Source: DASYQD01 sp963837455
GTDB lineage: Bacteria; Acidobacteriota; Thermoanaerobaculia; Multivoradales; JAIOJS01
Reading direction: 5' to 3'
DNA length: 64,000 nucleotides
Assembly (NCBI GenBank): GCA_963837455.1
Contig: CAWINM010000001.1
Location: forward strand, 1,860,001-1,924,000
Under the pieces are notes generated by a model, which saw nothing but the letters and a program-made list of their open reading frames with translations, did no database searches and was not told the DNA's origin. Position numbers and translations under genes: made by a program. Below are positions 26,272-37,498 of this stretch, in pieces (the stretch's first letter is position 1; each line of letters begins with the position of its first letter).

Positions 26272-26574
26272 GTAGAAGCGGCTCAGGCGGAGGCGCTGCG
26301 CCTCACGGGTTGCTCCGTCGGGGACTGGACGGCGAGGGATGGCGCCTCCCTTCCGATGCGAACGTAACCTGGTAGGGGCGGGGGGTCTCCGAGTCTATGC
26401 GACTCCAGTCCCCCAGTCACGATCGTCACGGGCCGGCCGCCACTCGATGGCGGCCTTCACGGGCGGGGATCCAGCCGATCCCCCCGCCAGGGAAGGTGTC
26501 GTGGCCGTCTCGTTCGGGCCACCGCCTGCTGCCCTCTCGCCCGGCAGGGGTGGCCGGCTCCATGCGGCCTCGCC
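26272..26574. other. Intergenic region, about 300 bases
   Basis: Upstream of the membrane sensor and downstream of the TldD remnant. It should hold the sensor promoter, but I found no convincing -35 and -10 pair, no hairpin and no conserved frame. Confidence 0.4.
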
Positions 26575-26960
26575 ATGGCGACCACCTTGCCGTTGCGGAT
26601 CTCGTAGAAGACCTGGCCGCCGAGCTGGAAGTTGTAGCGCTGCTGGTCGATCGAGCACGAGCCGCGGCTCGCGACCTAGATGCCCTTCTCGACGTCGGCG
26701 ATCCTCTGCGCCGGCAGCAGCTCGCGCTTCCCGGCTGCAGCGACACGTTGGGCATGCGCTGGAACTGCACCGAGCCCCAGCTGTCGGCGTAGCAGCAGCC
26801 GTCCGAGGCGGTCTTTCCCAGCGCGTGCGCCTGGTCGCGGATCCTGGTCGATCCACGAGCGGTCGGTCGACGCGAAGGACTTCTGCTCGTTGACCAGGAA
26901 GAGGCTCGAGCTCCACGAACCGGGTGGCGCTGGGAGTCGGCAAGCGTGCCACCTCGAGAG
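26575..26960 (-). pseudogene. TldD/PmbA-type protease remnant
   Basis: Read leftwards, three blocks of one TldD-family protein survive in different frames: SSSLFLVNEQKSFASTDRSW, then TASDGCCYADSWGSVQFQRM with PNVSLQPG, then IADVEKGI, an in-frame TAG, and SIDQQRYNFQLGGQVFYEIR. In intact relatives more than 100 residues, including the metal-binding helix, lie between the first two blocks. Here they are joined at a GACCAG repeat, as after a deletion between short homologies. The C-terminal end is also missing after GKVVAMA. The gene has therefore lost its active site, frame and both ends and cannot make a protease. Confidence 0.7.
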
Positions 26961-27202
26961 GCGGCAACGGTGGCGAGGTACGACCGGAAGATCCGAGGGG
27001 CTCGTCCTCTGCCGGCGCGAGGCTGGCGCCGATGAGGACCTCGGCAAGAGTCGGTCACCGAGGGCGCCCAGGTCAAGCGCTCGTCCGAATCCAGGCGTGC
27101 CTCTCGAGCGGCGCAGCCCCCGGGCCGATCGGCTCGTCCCAGCGCGCGAGGGGCGCCGCCTTCCCGATGCTACGCTTGCGCCCGATGGCGCGGTGGAGCT
27201 CG

Positions 27203-29950
27203 ATGGCGCGGCGGAGCGCTCGTGAGCGAGGCGGTGTAGGGGTCGCGCGGTGCGCGGCTGTCTTTGCCGCGGTCGTCGTGGCGCTCCTCGCCGCGTCGAG
27301 GGTGTCTGCTGCGGAGCCCACGACGCAGCTCCCGCGGACAGTCCGTCCCACCCACTACGACCTGACGATCGTCCCCGACGCCGAGGCCCTCACTTTCCGC
27401 GGCGAGGAGACGATCGCGATCGACGTGCTGCACCCGACCGCGAGCATCACCCTCAACGCGGTCGCTCTCGCGTTCGAGTCGGTCTCGCTCACCGGCGGCG
27501 GCCGCGCGGCGGATTCCCCGGTGCCCACCGTGCACGTCGACGCCCCGCGCCAGACGGCCACCTTCGGCTTCGCGGCGGCGGTGCCTGCCGGCAGCTACCG
27601 GCTGCACATCTCCTATACCGGCAAGATCGGCACCCAGGCGGTGGGCCTCTTCGCGCTCGACTACCAGGGCGTCGACGGCCCCCGCCGCGTGCTCCTCACC
27701 CAGTTCGAGGCCGCCGACGCGCGGCGCATGCTGCCGTCGTGGGACGAGCCGGCAATCAAGGCGACCTTCGACCTCGAGGTCGTCGTGCCGAGCGCCCAGA
27801 TGGCGGTGAGCAACATGCCGCAGGCGCGGCGCGAGGACCTCGGCAACGGCCGCACGCGCATCCGCTTCGCGACGTCGCCAAAGATGTCCACCTACCTGCT
27901 CTTCTTCGGCCTCGGCGACTTCGAGCGCGCCACCGGCATGACGGACGGCGTGGAGGTCGGGGTGGTGACGCGGAAGGGAGTCTCGGCCCAGGCCGCCGGC
28001 GTGCTCGAGGCCTCGCGGGCCGTGCTGCACGAGTACAACGAGTACTTCGCCACTCCCTACCCGCTGCGCAAGCTCGACACCATCGCGGGGCCGGGCGCCA
28101 GCCAGTTCTTCTCCGCCATGGAGAACTGGGGCGCGATCATGACCTTCGAGCACGCGATCCTCTTCGACCCCGCGTTCTCCAACGAGGAGGACCGCCAGCG
28201 CGCCTTCGCGGTCGCCGCGCACGAGATCTCCCACCAGTGGTTCGGCGACCTGGTCACCATGAGCTGGTGGGACGACCTCTGGCTCAACGAGGGCTTCGCG
28301 TCGTGGATGGCGGGGCGCACCACCGAGCGCCTGCACCCCGAGTGGAAGACGGCCCTGGACGTGGTGGACGGCCGCGAGGCGGCGATGCTCCGCGACTCGC
28401 TGGCCACCACCCACGCCGTCGTGCAGCACGTCGAGACCGTCGAGCAGGCCAGCCAGGCCTTCGACCGCATCACTTACGCCAAGGGGCAAGCGGTGATCCG
28501 CATGCTCGAGGGGTACGTCGGGGAGGAGGCCTGGCGCACGGGGGTGCGGCGGTACATCGCCCGGCATGCCTACGGCAACGCCGTCACCGAGGACCTCTGG
28601 CGCGAGATCGGCGCCGCCGCCGACAAGCCCGTCACCGAGATCGCCAGGGACTTCACGCAGCAGCCGGGCGTGCCACTGATCGCCGCGTGCGACCCGGTGT
28701 GCGCCGGCGGCAGGAGCAGCGTGGCGCTCACGCAGGGCGAGTTCACCCGCGACCGCCCCGACAAGCGCGCAGCATCGTGGCGGGTGCCGGTCGCGGTCGC
28801 GCCGCTGGGCGGTGGCGAGCCGGTGCATGCGCTGGTGAGCGGCGGCAAGGCCACCGTGGAAGTGCCGGGGTGCGGCCCGCTGATCGTCAATGCCGGCCAG
28901 CTCGGCTACTTCCGCACCCTCTACACCCCACGTCAGCTCGCCGCCATCGCGGCGCGCTTCGCAACCGTTCAACCCATCGACCAGCTCGGCATCCTCGACG
29001 ACACCTGGGCGTTGGGCCTCGTCGGCCGCGAGCCAGCCTTCGACGCCCTCGAGCTCGCCGCGACGACTCCCCTCGACGCCGACCCCAAGGTGTGGGCGAA
29101 CGTGACGGCGATCCTGAGCGCGCTCGACGGCTACTACCGTGGCGAGGGAGCGCGCCGCGCTGCGTTTCACGGCTTCGCCGCCGAGCTGCTCGGCCCGGTG
29201 CTGGCGAGGCTGGGCTGGACTGCCCATAGCGGCGAGCCGGCGCCGGTGGCGCTTCTGCGCGACCAGCTCATCGGCGTCCTCGGCGCGCTCGACGACCCGG
29301 CAGTGGTCGCCGAGGCGCAGCGCCGCTACGCCGCGTCGGCCTCCGATCCCTCGGCCATGCCGGCAGCGCTGCGCAAGACGATCCTCGGTGTCGTCGCCAA
29401 CCACGCCGACGCGGCGACCTGGGACCGGCTGCGGGCGGCCGCGCAGGCAGAGACGACGCCGCTGATCAAGGACCGGCTCTACCTCCTGCTCGCGGCGGCC
29501 GGGGACGAGCGGCTCGCCCGTCGCGCGCTCGAGCTGGCGCTGACCTCCGAGCCGCGGGCGACGACCACCGCGGGCATGATCTCCGCCGTCTCCTTTCGCC
29601 ACCCCGACCTCGCCTTCGACTTCGCGCTGGGGCATCTCGGCGCCGTCGAGCAGCGCATCGACGCCTCGTCGCAGAGCCGCTACTTCGCGGGGCTCGGCCA
29701 GCGCTCGGCCGATCCGGCGATGATCGACAAGATCCGCCGCTATGCGAGCGAGCACCTGCCGGCGAGCGCCCGCCGCGATGCCGAGACCGCGGAGGCGAGC
29801 ATCGAGGATCGCATCCGCGTGCGCCGGGACCGGTTGCCGGAGATCGACGCGTGGGTGGCGAAGCACCGGGTGGCGGCACCAGCTCTGCCGGTCGTCGGCG
29901 CTACGAGCGGTCCTCCGCTGGCCGCGGGCCGCACCGCGAACGGCGGGTAG
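27203..29950 (+). CDS. Secreted M1 family aminopeptidase
   Basis: A 915-residue exported zinc aminopeptidase that trims N-terminal residues from peptides. A signal peptide (CAAVFAAVVVALLAASRVSA) precedes the M1 N-terminal saddle. The exopeptidase motif SAMENWGAI lies near residue 305, and the zinc site HEISH is at 340-344 with Glu363 in WLNEGFASW. A Tyr in the FDRITYAKG block is the probable transition-state residue. An ERAP1-like helical C-terminal domain covers about 500-900. The length is normal. ATG at 27203 gives a signal peptide of usual size; ATG at 27185, six codons upstream, is equally possible. The gene is monocistronic between the TldD remnant and the chemoreceptor gene. Confidence 0.94.
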   Translation: MARRSARERGGVGVARCAAVFAAVVVALLAASRVSAAEPTTQLPRTVRPTHYDLTIVPDAEALTFRGEETIAIDVLHPTASITLNAVALAFESVSLTGGGRAADSPVPTVHVDAPRQTATFGFAAAVPAGSYRLHISYTGKIGTQAVGLFALDYQGVDGPRRVLLTQFEAADARRMLPSWDEPAIKATFDLEVVVPSAQMAVSNMPQARREDLGNGRTRIRFATSPKMSTYLLFFGLGDFERATGMTDGVEVGVVTRKGVSAQAAGVLEASRAVLHEYNEYFATPYPLRKLDTIAGPGASQFFSAMENWGAIMTFEHAILFDPAFSNEEDRQRAFAVAAHEISHQWFGDLVTMSWWDDLWLNEGFASWMAGRTTERLHPEWKTALDVVDGREAAMLRDSLATTHAVVQHVETVEQASQAFDRITYAKGQAVIRMLEGYVGEEAWRTGVRRYIARHAYGNAVTEDLWREIGAAADKPVTEIARDFTQQPGVPLIAACDPVCAGGRSSVALTQGEFTRDRPDKRAASWRVPVAVAPLGGGEPVHALVSGGKATVEVPGCGPLIVNAGQLGYFRTLYTPRQLAAIAARFATVQPIDQLGILDDTWALGLVGREPAFDALELAATTPLDADPKVWANVTAILSALDGYYRGEGARRAAFHGFAAELLGPVLARLGWTAHSGEPAPVALLRDQLIGVLGALDDPAVVAEAQRRYAASASDPSAMPAALRKTILGVVANHADAATWDRLRAAAQAETTPLIKDRLYLLLAAAGDERLARRALELALTSEPRATTTAGMISAVSFRHPDLAFDFALGHLGAVEQRIDASSQSRYFAGLGQRSADPAMIDKIRRYASEHLPASARRDAETAEASIEDRIRVRRDRLPEIDAWVAKHRVAAPALPVVGATSGPPLAAGRTANGG

Positions 29951-30227
29951 GGTCCGGCCCCCCGGTCGACACGAAGACGACCGTCGGGCGGCCGATGAGG
30001 TCGATGACGAGGCCCCAGGGGCGGTCCCAGCGCCACCACGGGGGCGCCACTCGTGAGAGGCCCGGGTCGCCCAGGGCCGTGGCGTCGACCGTCGCACCCG
30101 GCGAGAGGAGGCGTCGGCTAAGGTAAGATGTTGACTTCAAACCGGAAAAACGATCGGTCGAGGGGTCCTCGCCGTCGGCTCGATCGCTCGGTGCCGCCGC
30201 CAGACCCACGAACTGGAGCACCGGCCT

Positions 30228-31961
<1,734 letters not shown>

Positions 31962-31989
31962 GGGTCACACACGACAAGGGAGGTGCGGA

Positions 31990-32730
31990 ATGGAGATCGT
32001 CTCGGGAACCTGGAGCTGGCCGCTCATCGTCACTTCCTTCCTGGTCTCGGCCGTCGGGTCGTTCACCTCGATCTACTGCGCCAAGCGGGTCCGCAGCGAT
32101 TCCGGGGCCCGGTTGACCTGGCTGATCGCGGCGGCGCTGGCGATGGGCGGCGGGGCGATCTGGTCGATGCATTTCATCGGCATGCTCGCCCTGGACATGC
32201 ACATGCCCGTGCGCTACGACCTGGCGATGACGCTGGGCTCGCTGTTGATCGCCGTGGTGGTCACCGGCCTCGGCTTGTTGGTGGCCTCCGGCCCCACGAG
32301 TGGGGCGCGGCTGGTCAGCGGCGGCGCCATCATGGGGATCGGCGTCGCCGCGATGCACTACACGGGAATGGCCGCCATGCGTATGGGCCTCGCGATCTCC
32401 TACGACACGCGCCTGGTCGTCACCTCCGTGGTGATCGCCGTGGTCGCGGCCACTGCCGCCCTCTTTCTCGCCTTCAACCTCGAACGCGCCTCCCACATCT
32501 GGTTGAGCGCTTTGGTGATGGCGACCGCCGTCTGCGGTATGCACTACACGGGAATGGCCGCAGCGACGTTCCACACCGCACCCGGCCTGGCGACGCCGGC
32601 CCCGGGCGGTGTCTCCTCACTCGTGCTTGGCTACGGGGTCTTCATGGTCACTATGGTCCTGTTGCTGGGCACCCTCTACCAGGCGCTGTACTCGGAGGCC
32701 TCTGCCGAGAAGGCGGCGGTAGTCGAATAG
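31990..32730 (+). CDS. MHYT domain membrane protein
   Basis: A 246-residue, seven-helix membrane protein made almost entirely of the MHYT sensor domain. The motif occurs three times at 62-residue spacing: MHFIGML near residue 60, MHYTGMA near 122 and MHYTGMA near 184. The Met and His residues are proposed copper ligands that could sense oxygen, carbon monoxide or nitric oxide. There is no GGDEF, EAL or kinase domain, only a short cytoplasmic tail (SEASAEKAAVVE), so the protein must signal through a partner. The upstream chemoreceptor is the obvious candidate. GGAGG lies five bases before the ATG. Confidence 0.92.
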   Translation: MEIVSGTWSWPLIVTSFLVSAVGSFTSIYCAKRVRSDSGARLTWLIAAALAMGGGAIWSMHFIGMLALDMHMPVRYDLAMTLGSLLIAVVVTGLGLLVASGPTSGARLVSGGAIMGIGVAAMHYTGMAAMRMGLAISYDTRLVVTSVVIAVVAATAALFLAFNLERASHIWLSALVMATAVCGMHYTGMAAATFHTAPGLATPAPGGVSSLVLGYGVFMVTMVLLLGTLYQALYSEASAEKAAVVE

Positions 32731-32993
32731 GGGAGCCTGGAGGCGGCCACCGCTCGGGGGCCTGCATACTCGCTCTTGGCGCGACCCCTCTAGCCGAGCC
32801 GCTCGGTGCGGCCGTGCCTGCGTTCGAGGCGCCTGCCGAGGCCGTGCATCAGGTGGAAGGCGAGGTTGAAGGCGAGGAAGCCCGCCGACCGAGAGGGCGA
32901 GGGGCCGAGGCTCGCCCTCTCGCTCCACGCCATCCACGCGAACTGCAGCAGGCAGAGGATTCCGTGGCTCCGTGGACGGGGATCTCGGAGCCG

Positions 32994-33644
32994 CTACCTG
33001 CTCGCGGAGCCTCGCCTGGGCCGGCGGACGGCCCTCACCTTGCCGCTTCTTCCTCCGCCGCAGAAGAATCGATCGCCGCCATCGGACTCGAGCCCCGAAA
33101 CGGCTACTCCGGGGGGCATGTCGAGCCTCTCCAGGACCTCTCCCGTTCGAGGATCGACCCGCCTCAAGTCGCTCTCGTCGCCTTCCCGGGTGCCGTGCCA
33201 AAGCTCGCCATCGATCCAGGTGACCCCGGTGACGAAGCGGTTGGACTCGATCGTGCGGAGAATTGCCCCGGTCTGGGGGTCGACCTGATGGATCTTCCGG
33301 CCCCGATACTGCCCCACCCAGAGCGTCCCTTCCGCCCAGGTGAGCCCCGAGTCACCGCCGCCGCCGGGCGCCGGGATGGTGGCGACCACGCGGCCGGTCG
33401 CAGGATCGATCTTCTGGATGCGGTCCTCGGCGAGCTGAAACAGGTGCTCGCCGTCGAACGCCGTTCCCGCATGCGCGGCGACGTCGATCGAGCGCAGCGT
33501 CGTCCCACTCGCAGGATCGAAGGCGTGCAGCGAGCCTCCGGCGGCGACCCACACGTTCTCACCGTCATAGCTGACGCCATGCACGTGGTCGACGCCCGGG
33601 AAGGGCCCATACTCCCGAACGATCTCTGCGGTTGACCGGTGCAT
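32994..33644 (-). CDS. Beta-propeller protein, glutamine cyclotransferase-like
   Basis: A 216-residue protein of repeated beta-propeller blades: DHVHGVSYDGENVWVAAGGS, IQKIDPATGRVVATIPAP, IHQVDPQTGAILRTIESN and LRRVDPRTGEVLERLDMP. The pattern matches a family annotated as glutamine cyclotransferase or Vgb-like. The whole protein is one compact propeller with no signal peptide. Enzyme activity is not shown. It ends in a short basic tail (KVRAVRRPRRGSASR). The ATG at 33644 is the first after a CATC-type repeat tract; upstream in-frame ATG codons lie inside the repeat. A broken copy of the N-terminal part lies at 52790-52970. Confidence 0.82.
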   Translation of the reverse strand: MHRSTAEIVREYGPFPGVDHVHGVSYDGENVWVAAGGSLHAFDPASGTTLRSIDVAAHAGTAFDGEHLFQLAEDRIQKIDPATGRVVATIPAPGGGGDSGLTWAEGTLWVGQYRGRKIHQVDPQTGAILRTIESNRFVTGVTWIDGELWHGTREGDESDLRRVDPRTGEVLERLDMPPGVAVSGLESDGGDRFFCGGGRSGKVRAVRRPRRGSASR

Positions 33645-33649
33645 GCGCT

Positions 33650-33678
33650 CATCCATCCGTCCATCCATGCATCCATCC
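33650..33678. repeat. Imperfect CATC tetranucleotide repeat at gene start
   Basis: Seven units of CATC or one-base variants. On the minus strand this gives several ATG codons (at about 33668, 33676 and nearby) just before the beta-propeller start and just after the stop of the HTH gene. Slippage by one unit would change which upstream ATG is in frame. Confidence 0.6.
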
Positions 33679-34898
33679 TACTCAGCCGGCAAGGGAGCGG
33701 GGAGCAACAAGGTCGTCGTGAATCCCGGCATGGGCGGGGTCATCCAACGACGAGCTCGCCCGTGGCCGAACGACTGCGCCTTGCCTGCTCGCCCCAGCGA
33801 GCGGAGCGCCCGCTGCACGGTGCGCTGGCTCGTTCCGAGCGCGAGCGCCAGGGACGAGCTCGACCACGATTCGCCGTCGGCGAGGAAGGCGAGGATCGCG
33901 GCATCCTCCTCGTCGACGGGCCGTGCCAGCACGACGACCTCCCGCGAGCGGCGCGGCGCCAGCGTGAACCCTCGCTTGGTCGCGTTCACGTCGGCCAGCG
34001 TCCGCAGTACGCTGCGAAGCCGCCCAGCCTCGACGCGCAGCCGCGCGCGGTGCGATTCGTCGGTGAGCTTCGATCCGAATGCGCGCGCGATGAGTCTGTC
34101 TCTCGCCACGTCTCCCGGCCACGCTTCGCCCAGCGCCCGGGCGAGCGCGAACAACACCGGGCGCGACGCGAGTGAGACCACCCTGTCTCTGTCGCGCACG
34201 ACATGACGGCAAGCGTCCACGATGAGCACGTTCGACGCCAGCAACGCTTCGACTTCTGCCAGCAGGAGGGGTCGCTCCTCGCCACGCGCAATCCGGCGCG
34301 CGGCTGGCGCGCTCAGGACGAGCCAGGCGCTCTCGACCTCCGCCGTTAGCGCCGGGATGCCGGCGTGGCGCGCCGCGCGCTCGGCCCGAGCGAGCGCAGC
34401 GCGCGCCGCCTTGGTCCGCAGGCGTCGCATCGCGATCCCCGCGACCACCGGCTCGTGGACGACTCTCGACGCGGCAGGGACGGTCGCGGGGTCGAGCGCG
34501 GCGAGGGTACGCTCGGCCTCGTCGATGCGCCCGATGAGGAGGAGGCGCCGGACCTCGAGATACCGCGCGTGAGCGGCGTTTCCCCGGTCGCCGTGATCTT
34601 CGAGCGTCGCCCGTGCCGCGTCGAGCGCCTTCGAGGGCCAGCCCAGGTTGCGCGAGGCGAGCGCGACTTCGGCCTCGGCGACGACGCATCGCGCGCGGGC
34701 CACGGCCTCTTGCGAACCGAAGGCACGCGCGGCGCGTCGCAGGAGGACCTTCGCTCGCGCCAGATCGCCGAGCTGCGCCATCGCGATGCCTCGCAGTGCG
34801 AGAGCCGGCGCGTCGTCGCGCAGGGCGACTCTCTTCAGCGCGCCGAGGGGATCGCCGGCCGCGAGCGCCCGCGCCGCGGCCGTGATCAGCGAGTCCAT
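33678..34898 (-). CDS. TPR-like protein with C-terminal HTH
   Basis: A 406-residue cytoplasmic protein. The first 250 residues are helical, Ala/Arg-rich and arranged like TPR repeats (AMAQLGDLARAKVLLRRAAR, GRIDEAERTLAALDPATVPA). The C-terminal 100 residues hold a winged or helix-turn-helix element (SWSSSSLALALGTSQRTVQR followed by ALRSLGRAGKAQ). It is probably a transcriptional regulator whose TPR part senses a protein or ligand; targets are unknown. GGGGAG lies five bases before the ATG. It is downstream of a small gene and a split MOSC gene, all on the same strand, and could be in one transcription unit with them. Confidence 0.8.
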   Translation of the reverse strand: MDSLITAAARALAAGDPLGALKRVALRDDAPALALRGIAMAQLGDLARAKVLLRRAARAFGSQEAVARARCVVAEAEVALASRNLGWPSKALDAARATLEDHGDRGNAAHARYLEVRRLLLIGRIDEAERTLAALDPATVPAASRVVHEPVVAGIAMRRLRTKAARAALARAERAARHAGIPALTAEVESAWLVLSAPAARRIARGEERPLLLAEVEALLASNVLIVDACRHVVRDRDRVVSLASRPVLFALARALGEAWPGDVARDRLIARAFGSKLTDESHRARLRVEAGRLRSVLRTLADVNATKRGFTLAPRRSREVVVLARPVDEEDAAILAFLADGESWSSSSLALALGTSQRTVQRALRSLGRAGKAQSFGHGRARRWMTPPMPGFTTTLLLPAPLPAE

Positions 34899-34913
34899 CG
34901 GGCTCCCCTCACA

Positions 34914-35198
34914 CTACGGGCGGCCTGTCCCGATCTCAACGGGGCGAGAGCGGGATTCGCCGCCGGTAGGCCGTAGGCGCGCATGCGCCTCGAGGATCAT
35001 CCACGGGCAGCCCGCGGCGCACGACCGGTCGGCGACCTCGGTGATCGTGGTGAGCTGAAGGCCGCTGGCATGCAGCTGCCGCGTCATCGCGCGGAGCGAC
35101 CAATGGGTGTCTTCGAGCAGGAGAGGAAATACGGTGTGGCGCCGGTCGTCGGCCACCCCGACGTACGTTTGCGCGAGGTCCTTCTGATAGCCGTTCAT
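34914..35198 (-). CDS. Unrecognised 94-residue protein
   Basis: A short protein starting MNGYQKDLAQTYVGVADDRR with a central block FPLLLEDTHWSLRAMTRQLH and a Cys-containing segment RSCAAGCPWMILEAH. It is soluble with no signal peptide. The family is not known to me. The ATG at 35198 is chosen because the upstream frame loses protein-like character; no Shine-Dalgarno is seen. It ends 15 bases before the HTH gene start and follows the MOSC gene by 145 bases on the same strand. The compact arrangement suggests co-expression with the regulator. Confidence 0.6.
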   Translation of the reverse strand: MNGYQKDLAQTYVGVADDRRHTVFPLLLEDTHWSLRAMTRQLHASGLQLTTITEVADRSCAAGCPWMILEAHARLRPTGGESRSRPVEIGTGRP

Positions 35199-35343
35199 GG
35201 GGCAATGATTCTGCCAGCGCCGCGGTATCGTTGTGAACAGTAAAGGCTGCGCCCCCGAAGAGCTTGCATCGGTGGAGTCGGCCGCGCACCGGCAGCCAGC
35301 CCAACCGCCCGTCAGCCGCGAGAGTCGATGACCACGGGGTCGC

Positions 35344-36032
35344 CTACCGCAATGCGGCCTGGCTCCACGTTGAGCCGTAGACGCCCAGGCACCCCTGGCG
35401 GTCCTGCGCGATCCTGCGCAGGATCGCGGCATTGCGCTCCGTCGTCACGGGATCGATGGTCACGATGACGCAGCGACCATCGCGTTTGTCGACGCGCATG
35501 CGCATGCCGCCGATGCGCAGCCCGCAGGCCACCCAGGCGTCCTCGGCAAACGGCGCCTCGCCTGTTGCCTCCACCAGGATGTTCGGCCGAAAGCGCTGGA
35601 CTTCCAGTCGGGTTCCGACCATTTCTCCGAGACGGGCAATCGTCTGGGTGGTGATGAGCGACAGCGGCACGGTGTCGAATACGCCGCGGTTCTGCTTGAT
35701 GACGCGCACTCCGGGGCCAAGCTCTGCGGCAAGCGCCGGGTTCCCCACGTCGAAGGTGACCCCTGACGGAGTCCGGACAACCGTCGTGTCGGGACGCTCC
35801 GGCGCGACCAGAGATGGGCGGTAGCGACTCATGTCCCTCGCTCCCGGAGCGTGAGCCAGGGGAAGCCGCTGTTCACCATCCCGTCCCGGATGAAGGCCCA
35901 GCGGCGATCTCCTGCGAAGCCATGCCAGGAGACCTCGGCTTCCTTCAGTGCCTCTCCAGCCATCGACTTGACCGGGTAGCGCCACAATCCAACGACCCGG
36001 CCGACGGACGTGCCGTTCCGAGAGCAACCCAT
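35344..36032 (-). pseudogene. MOSC domain protein split by a frameshift
   Basis: MOSC proteins handle sulfur or molybdenum-cofactor chemistry. The first ORF (36032-35829, 67 residues) holds the beta-barrel start RVVGLWRYPVKSMAGEALKE to GFPWLTLRERGT. The second (35832-35344, 162 residues) continues with SRYRPSLVAPERPD, IKQNRGVFDTVPLSLITTQT, the RFRPNILVEA motif and VTIDPVTTERN. Together they give one normal MOSC protein of about 229 residues. They overlap by ATGA at 35829-35832. Adding one base near GAGCGAGGGAC restores the usual single frame. The overlap could allow coupled translation of two halves, but a one-base deletion or an assembly error is simpler. CAGGAGG precedes the first ATG. Confidence 0.82.
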
Positions 36033-36415
36033 GGGGCAACCTCCTGAGAGGCGCCCTTCGTGGTGGGGCCACCATCGAGCGTGGCGGATTCGGATCCGCT
36101 GCAGCGCCTCTCGACGGCGGCCGCGCTGCCGGCGGCAGCGCTAGGAGCTCAACGGTGCCTAGCAGGCCAGCAGTGGCGGCCGGGGTCAAGCCGGCCCAGG
36201 CAGCCGGGCAAGCCGTGGCCAGCTCCGAGCCGCCCGAGCGACAGCTCCAGCGTGTCGATCACCGGGATCATGGTCTTGGCGGGATGGAGCCTTGCGCCGG
36301 CTCGACCTGGGCACCGAGGGCGGCCGGAACCACCGCCCTCGGGACGCGCTGGCGCGGGAACCAGCGCGCGCGCTCGTGCGTAGTCTGCTGTGCACCGGCG
36401 ACGAACCCATCTGCC
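36033..36415. other. Divergent intergenic region, 383 bases
   Basis: Lies between the leftward MOSC gene and the rightward membrane protein gene and should carry both promoters. I saw no conserved frame, no clear -35 and -10 pair and no hairpin terminator. Confidence 0.4.
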
Positions 36416-37498
36416 ATGGCAAAGACATCGCGAGCTGCGAAAACCCTCCTGGGCTGCGGTCTGGGCTGTGGCGGCGCCATCGTGTTGCTCGTCGGCGGCT
36501 GCTTCGCCTTCCAGGCGTGGCTCAAGAGCCCCGGCGAGCTTCTCGAGCCGACGGCGATGCTCGATCCGCGCGCCACCACTCACGTCGCCCTGCGGCTCGA
36601 CCTTGCCGAGGCGCCCACGCGCGAGCTCGTCGAGACGATGCTCGCCGCCGCCCGGCGACCGGGCGATCGGCTCCGGCGGAACATGCGGTCGCCGCTGGTG
36701 GACTTCTTCGTCCGCTGGAACGAGAACCGCCAGCAGCGCGACCTGGCGCGGCTCTTCCCGATCACCGCCGCCTGGGTGGTCTGGCCGGGTGAGCAGGAGG
36801 CGGACAGCGTCGGTGCCGTGGTGGTCAGTGCGCGCGGCTTGAGCCACCAGGTGATCTTCACGGACTGGATCCTGGGCCTCCTCGCCGGCCGGGTGAAGGA
36901 CATGCCGGCGCACATCGTCGCCGGCGAGCGTGTGTACGAGCTGCCGATCGATCACGGCGAGGTGCTCTACGCGTTTCTCGACCCTGCCGGCATCGTCGTC
37001 TGCTTCGATCTCGCCTCCGTGGCGCCCGCCGCCGAGCGCCTGCGGCAGCACCGCACCACCGCTCGTGCGCCGCGCGGACCCAGCGAGCTCGAGCGGCGCC
37101 TCGCCGGGGTGCCTGCAGACCTGCCGCTTCGCGGCGCCGTGGTCGACGGTCGCGGTGAGATCGCTCAGCTCCTCGCCTGGCTCGCGCCGGACGCCGACCG
37201 CCGCGACTGGAAGCAGTCCTGGGAGCCGATCGAGGCGGCGACGATTGGCGGCCGATTCACCGGCGGGACCGGCATCGCGCTGACGCTCGAGCTCGCCGTC
37301 GACCCGGCGACCAGCGCTCTGCGGCGGGAGGCCCTGCTTGCCGATCTCGAGAGGTACTTCGGCGAGAGCTGGGGCCCGGGCAAGGCGACGGTGCGGCGCA
37401 GCGGCGAGGGCGTGGCCATCGACCTGCTCGCCGACGAGCTGCCACGGCGCCTCGAGGAGCTGCGGGGCGCCGGCCGTCGCCGCGCCGCACTGCCCTAG
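36416..37498 (+). CDS. Unrecognised protein with N-terminal membrane anchor
   Basis: A 360-residue protein I do not recognise. An N-terminal hydrophobic segment (residues about 14-32, CGLGCGGAIVLLVGGCFAFQ) anchors it, and the rest should lie outside the cytoplasm. The body has beta-rich blocks such as TTHVALRLDLAEAPTRELVE, FPITAAWVVWPGE and GEVLYAFLDPAGIVVCFDLA that loosely recall DUF3352-type proteins, but no motif is decisive. The ATG at 36416 is chosen because the membrane anchor follows directly; the frame upstream is low-complexity. It is monocistronic, with no Shine-Dalgarno that decides the start. Confidence 0.75.
   Translation: MAKTSRAAKTLLGCGLGCGGAIVLLVGGCFAFQAWLKSPGELLEPTAMLDPRATTHVALRLDLAEAPTRELVETMLAAARRPGDRLRRNMRSPLVDFFVRWNENRQQRDLARLFPITAAWVVWPGEQEADSVGAVVVSARGLSHQVIFTDWILGLLAGRVKDMPAHIVAGERVYELPIDHGEVLYAFLDPAGIVVCFDLASVAPAAERLRQHRTTARAPRGPSELERRLAGVPADLPLRGAVVDGRGEIAQLLAWLAPDADRRDWKQSWEPIEAATIGGRFTGGTGIALTLELAVDPATSALRREALLADLERYFGESWGPGKATVRRSGEGVAIDLLADELPRRLEELRGAGRRRAALP

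Noticed and set aside
29951..30227. A minus-strand frame with WRWDRPWGLVIDLIGRPTVV near 30000
   Set aside because: Protein-like for about 40 residues, but no family was recognised and no start was found, so it could be a chance frame or a small remnant.
32763..32960. A minus-strand frame with LCLLQFAWMAWSE and LAFNLAFHLMHGLG
   Set aside because: May be the end of a lost membrane protein, but it is too short and unmatched to call.
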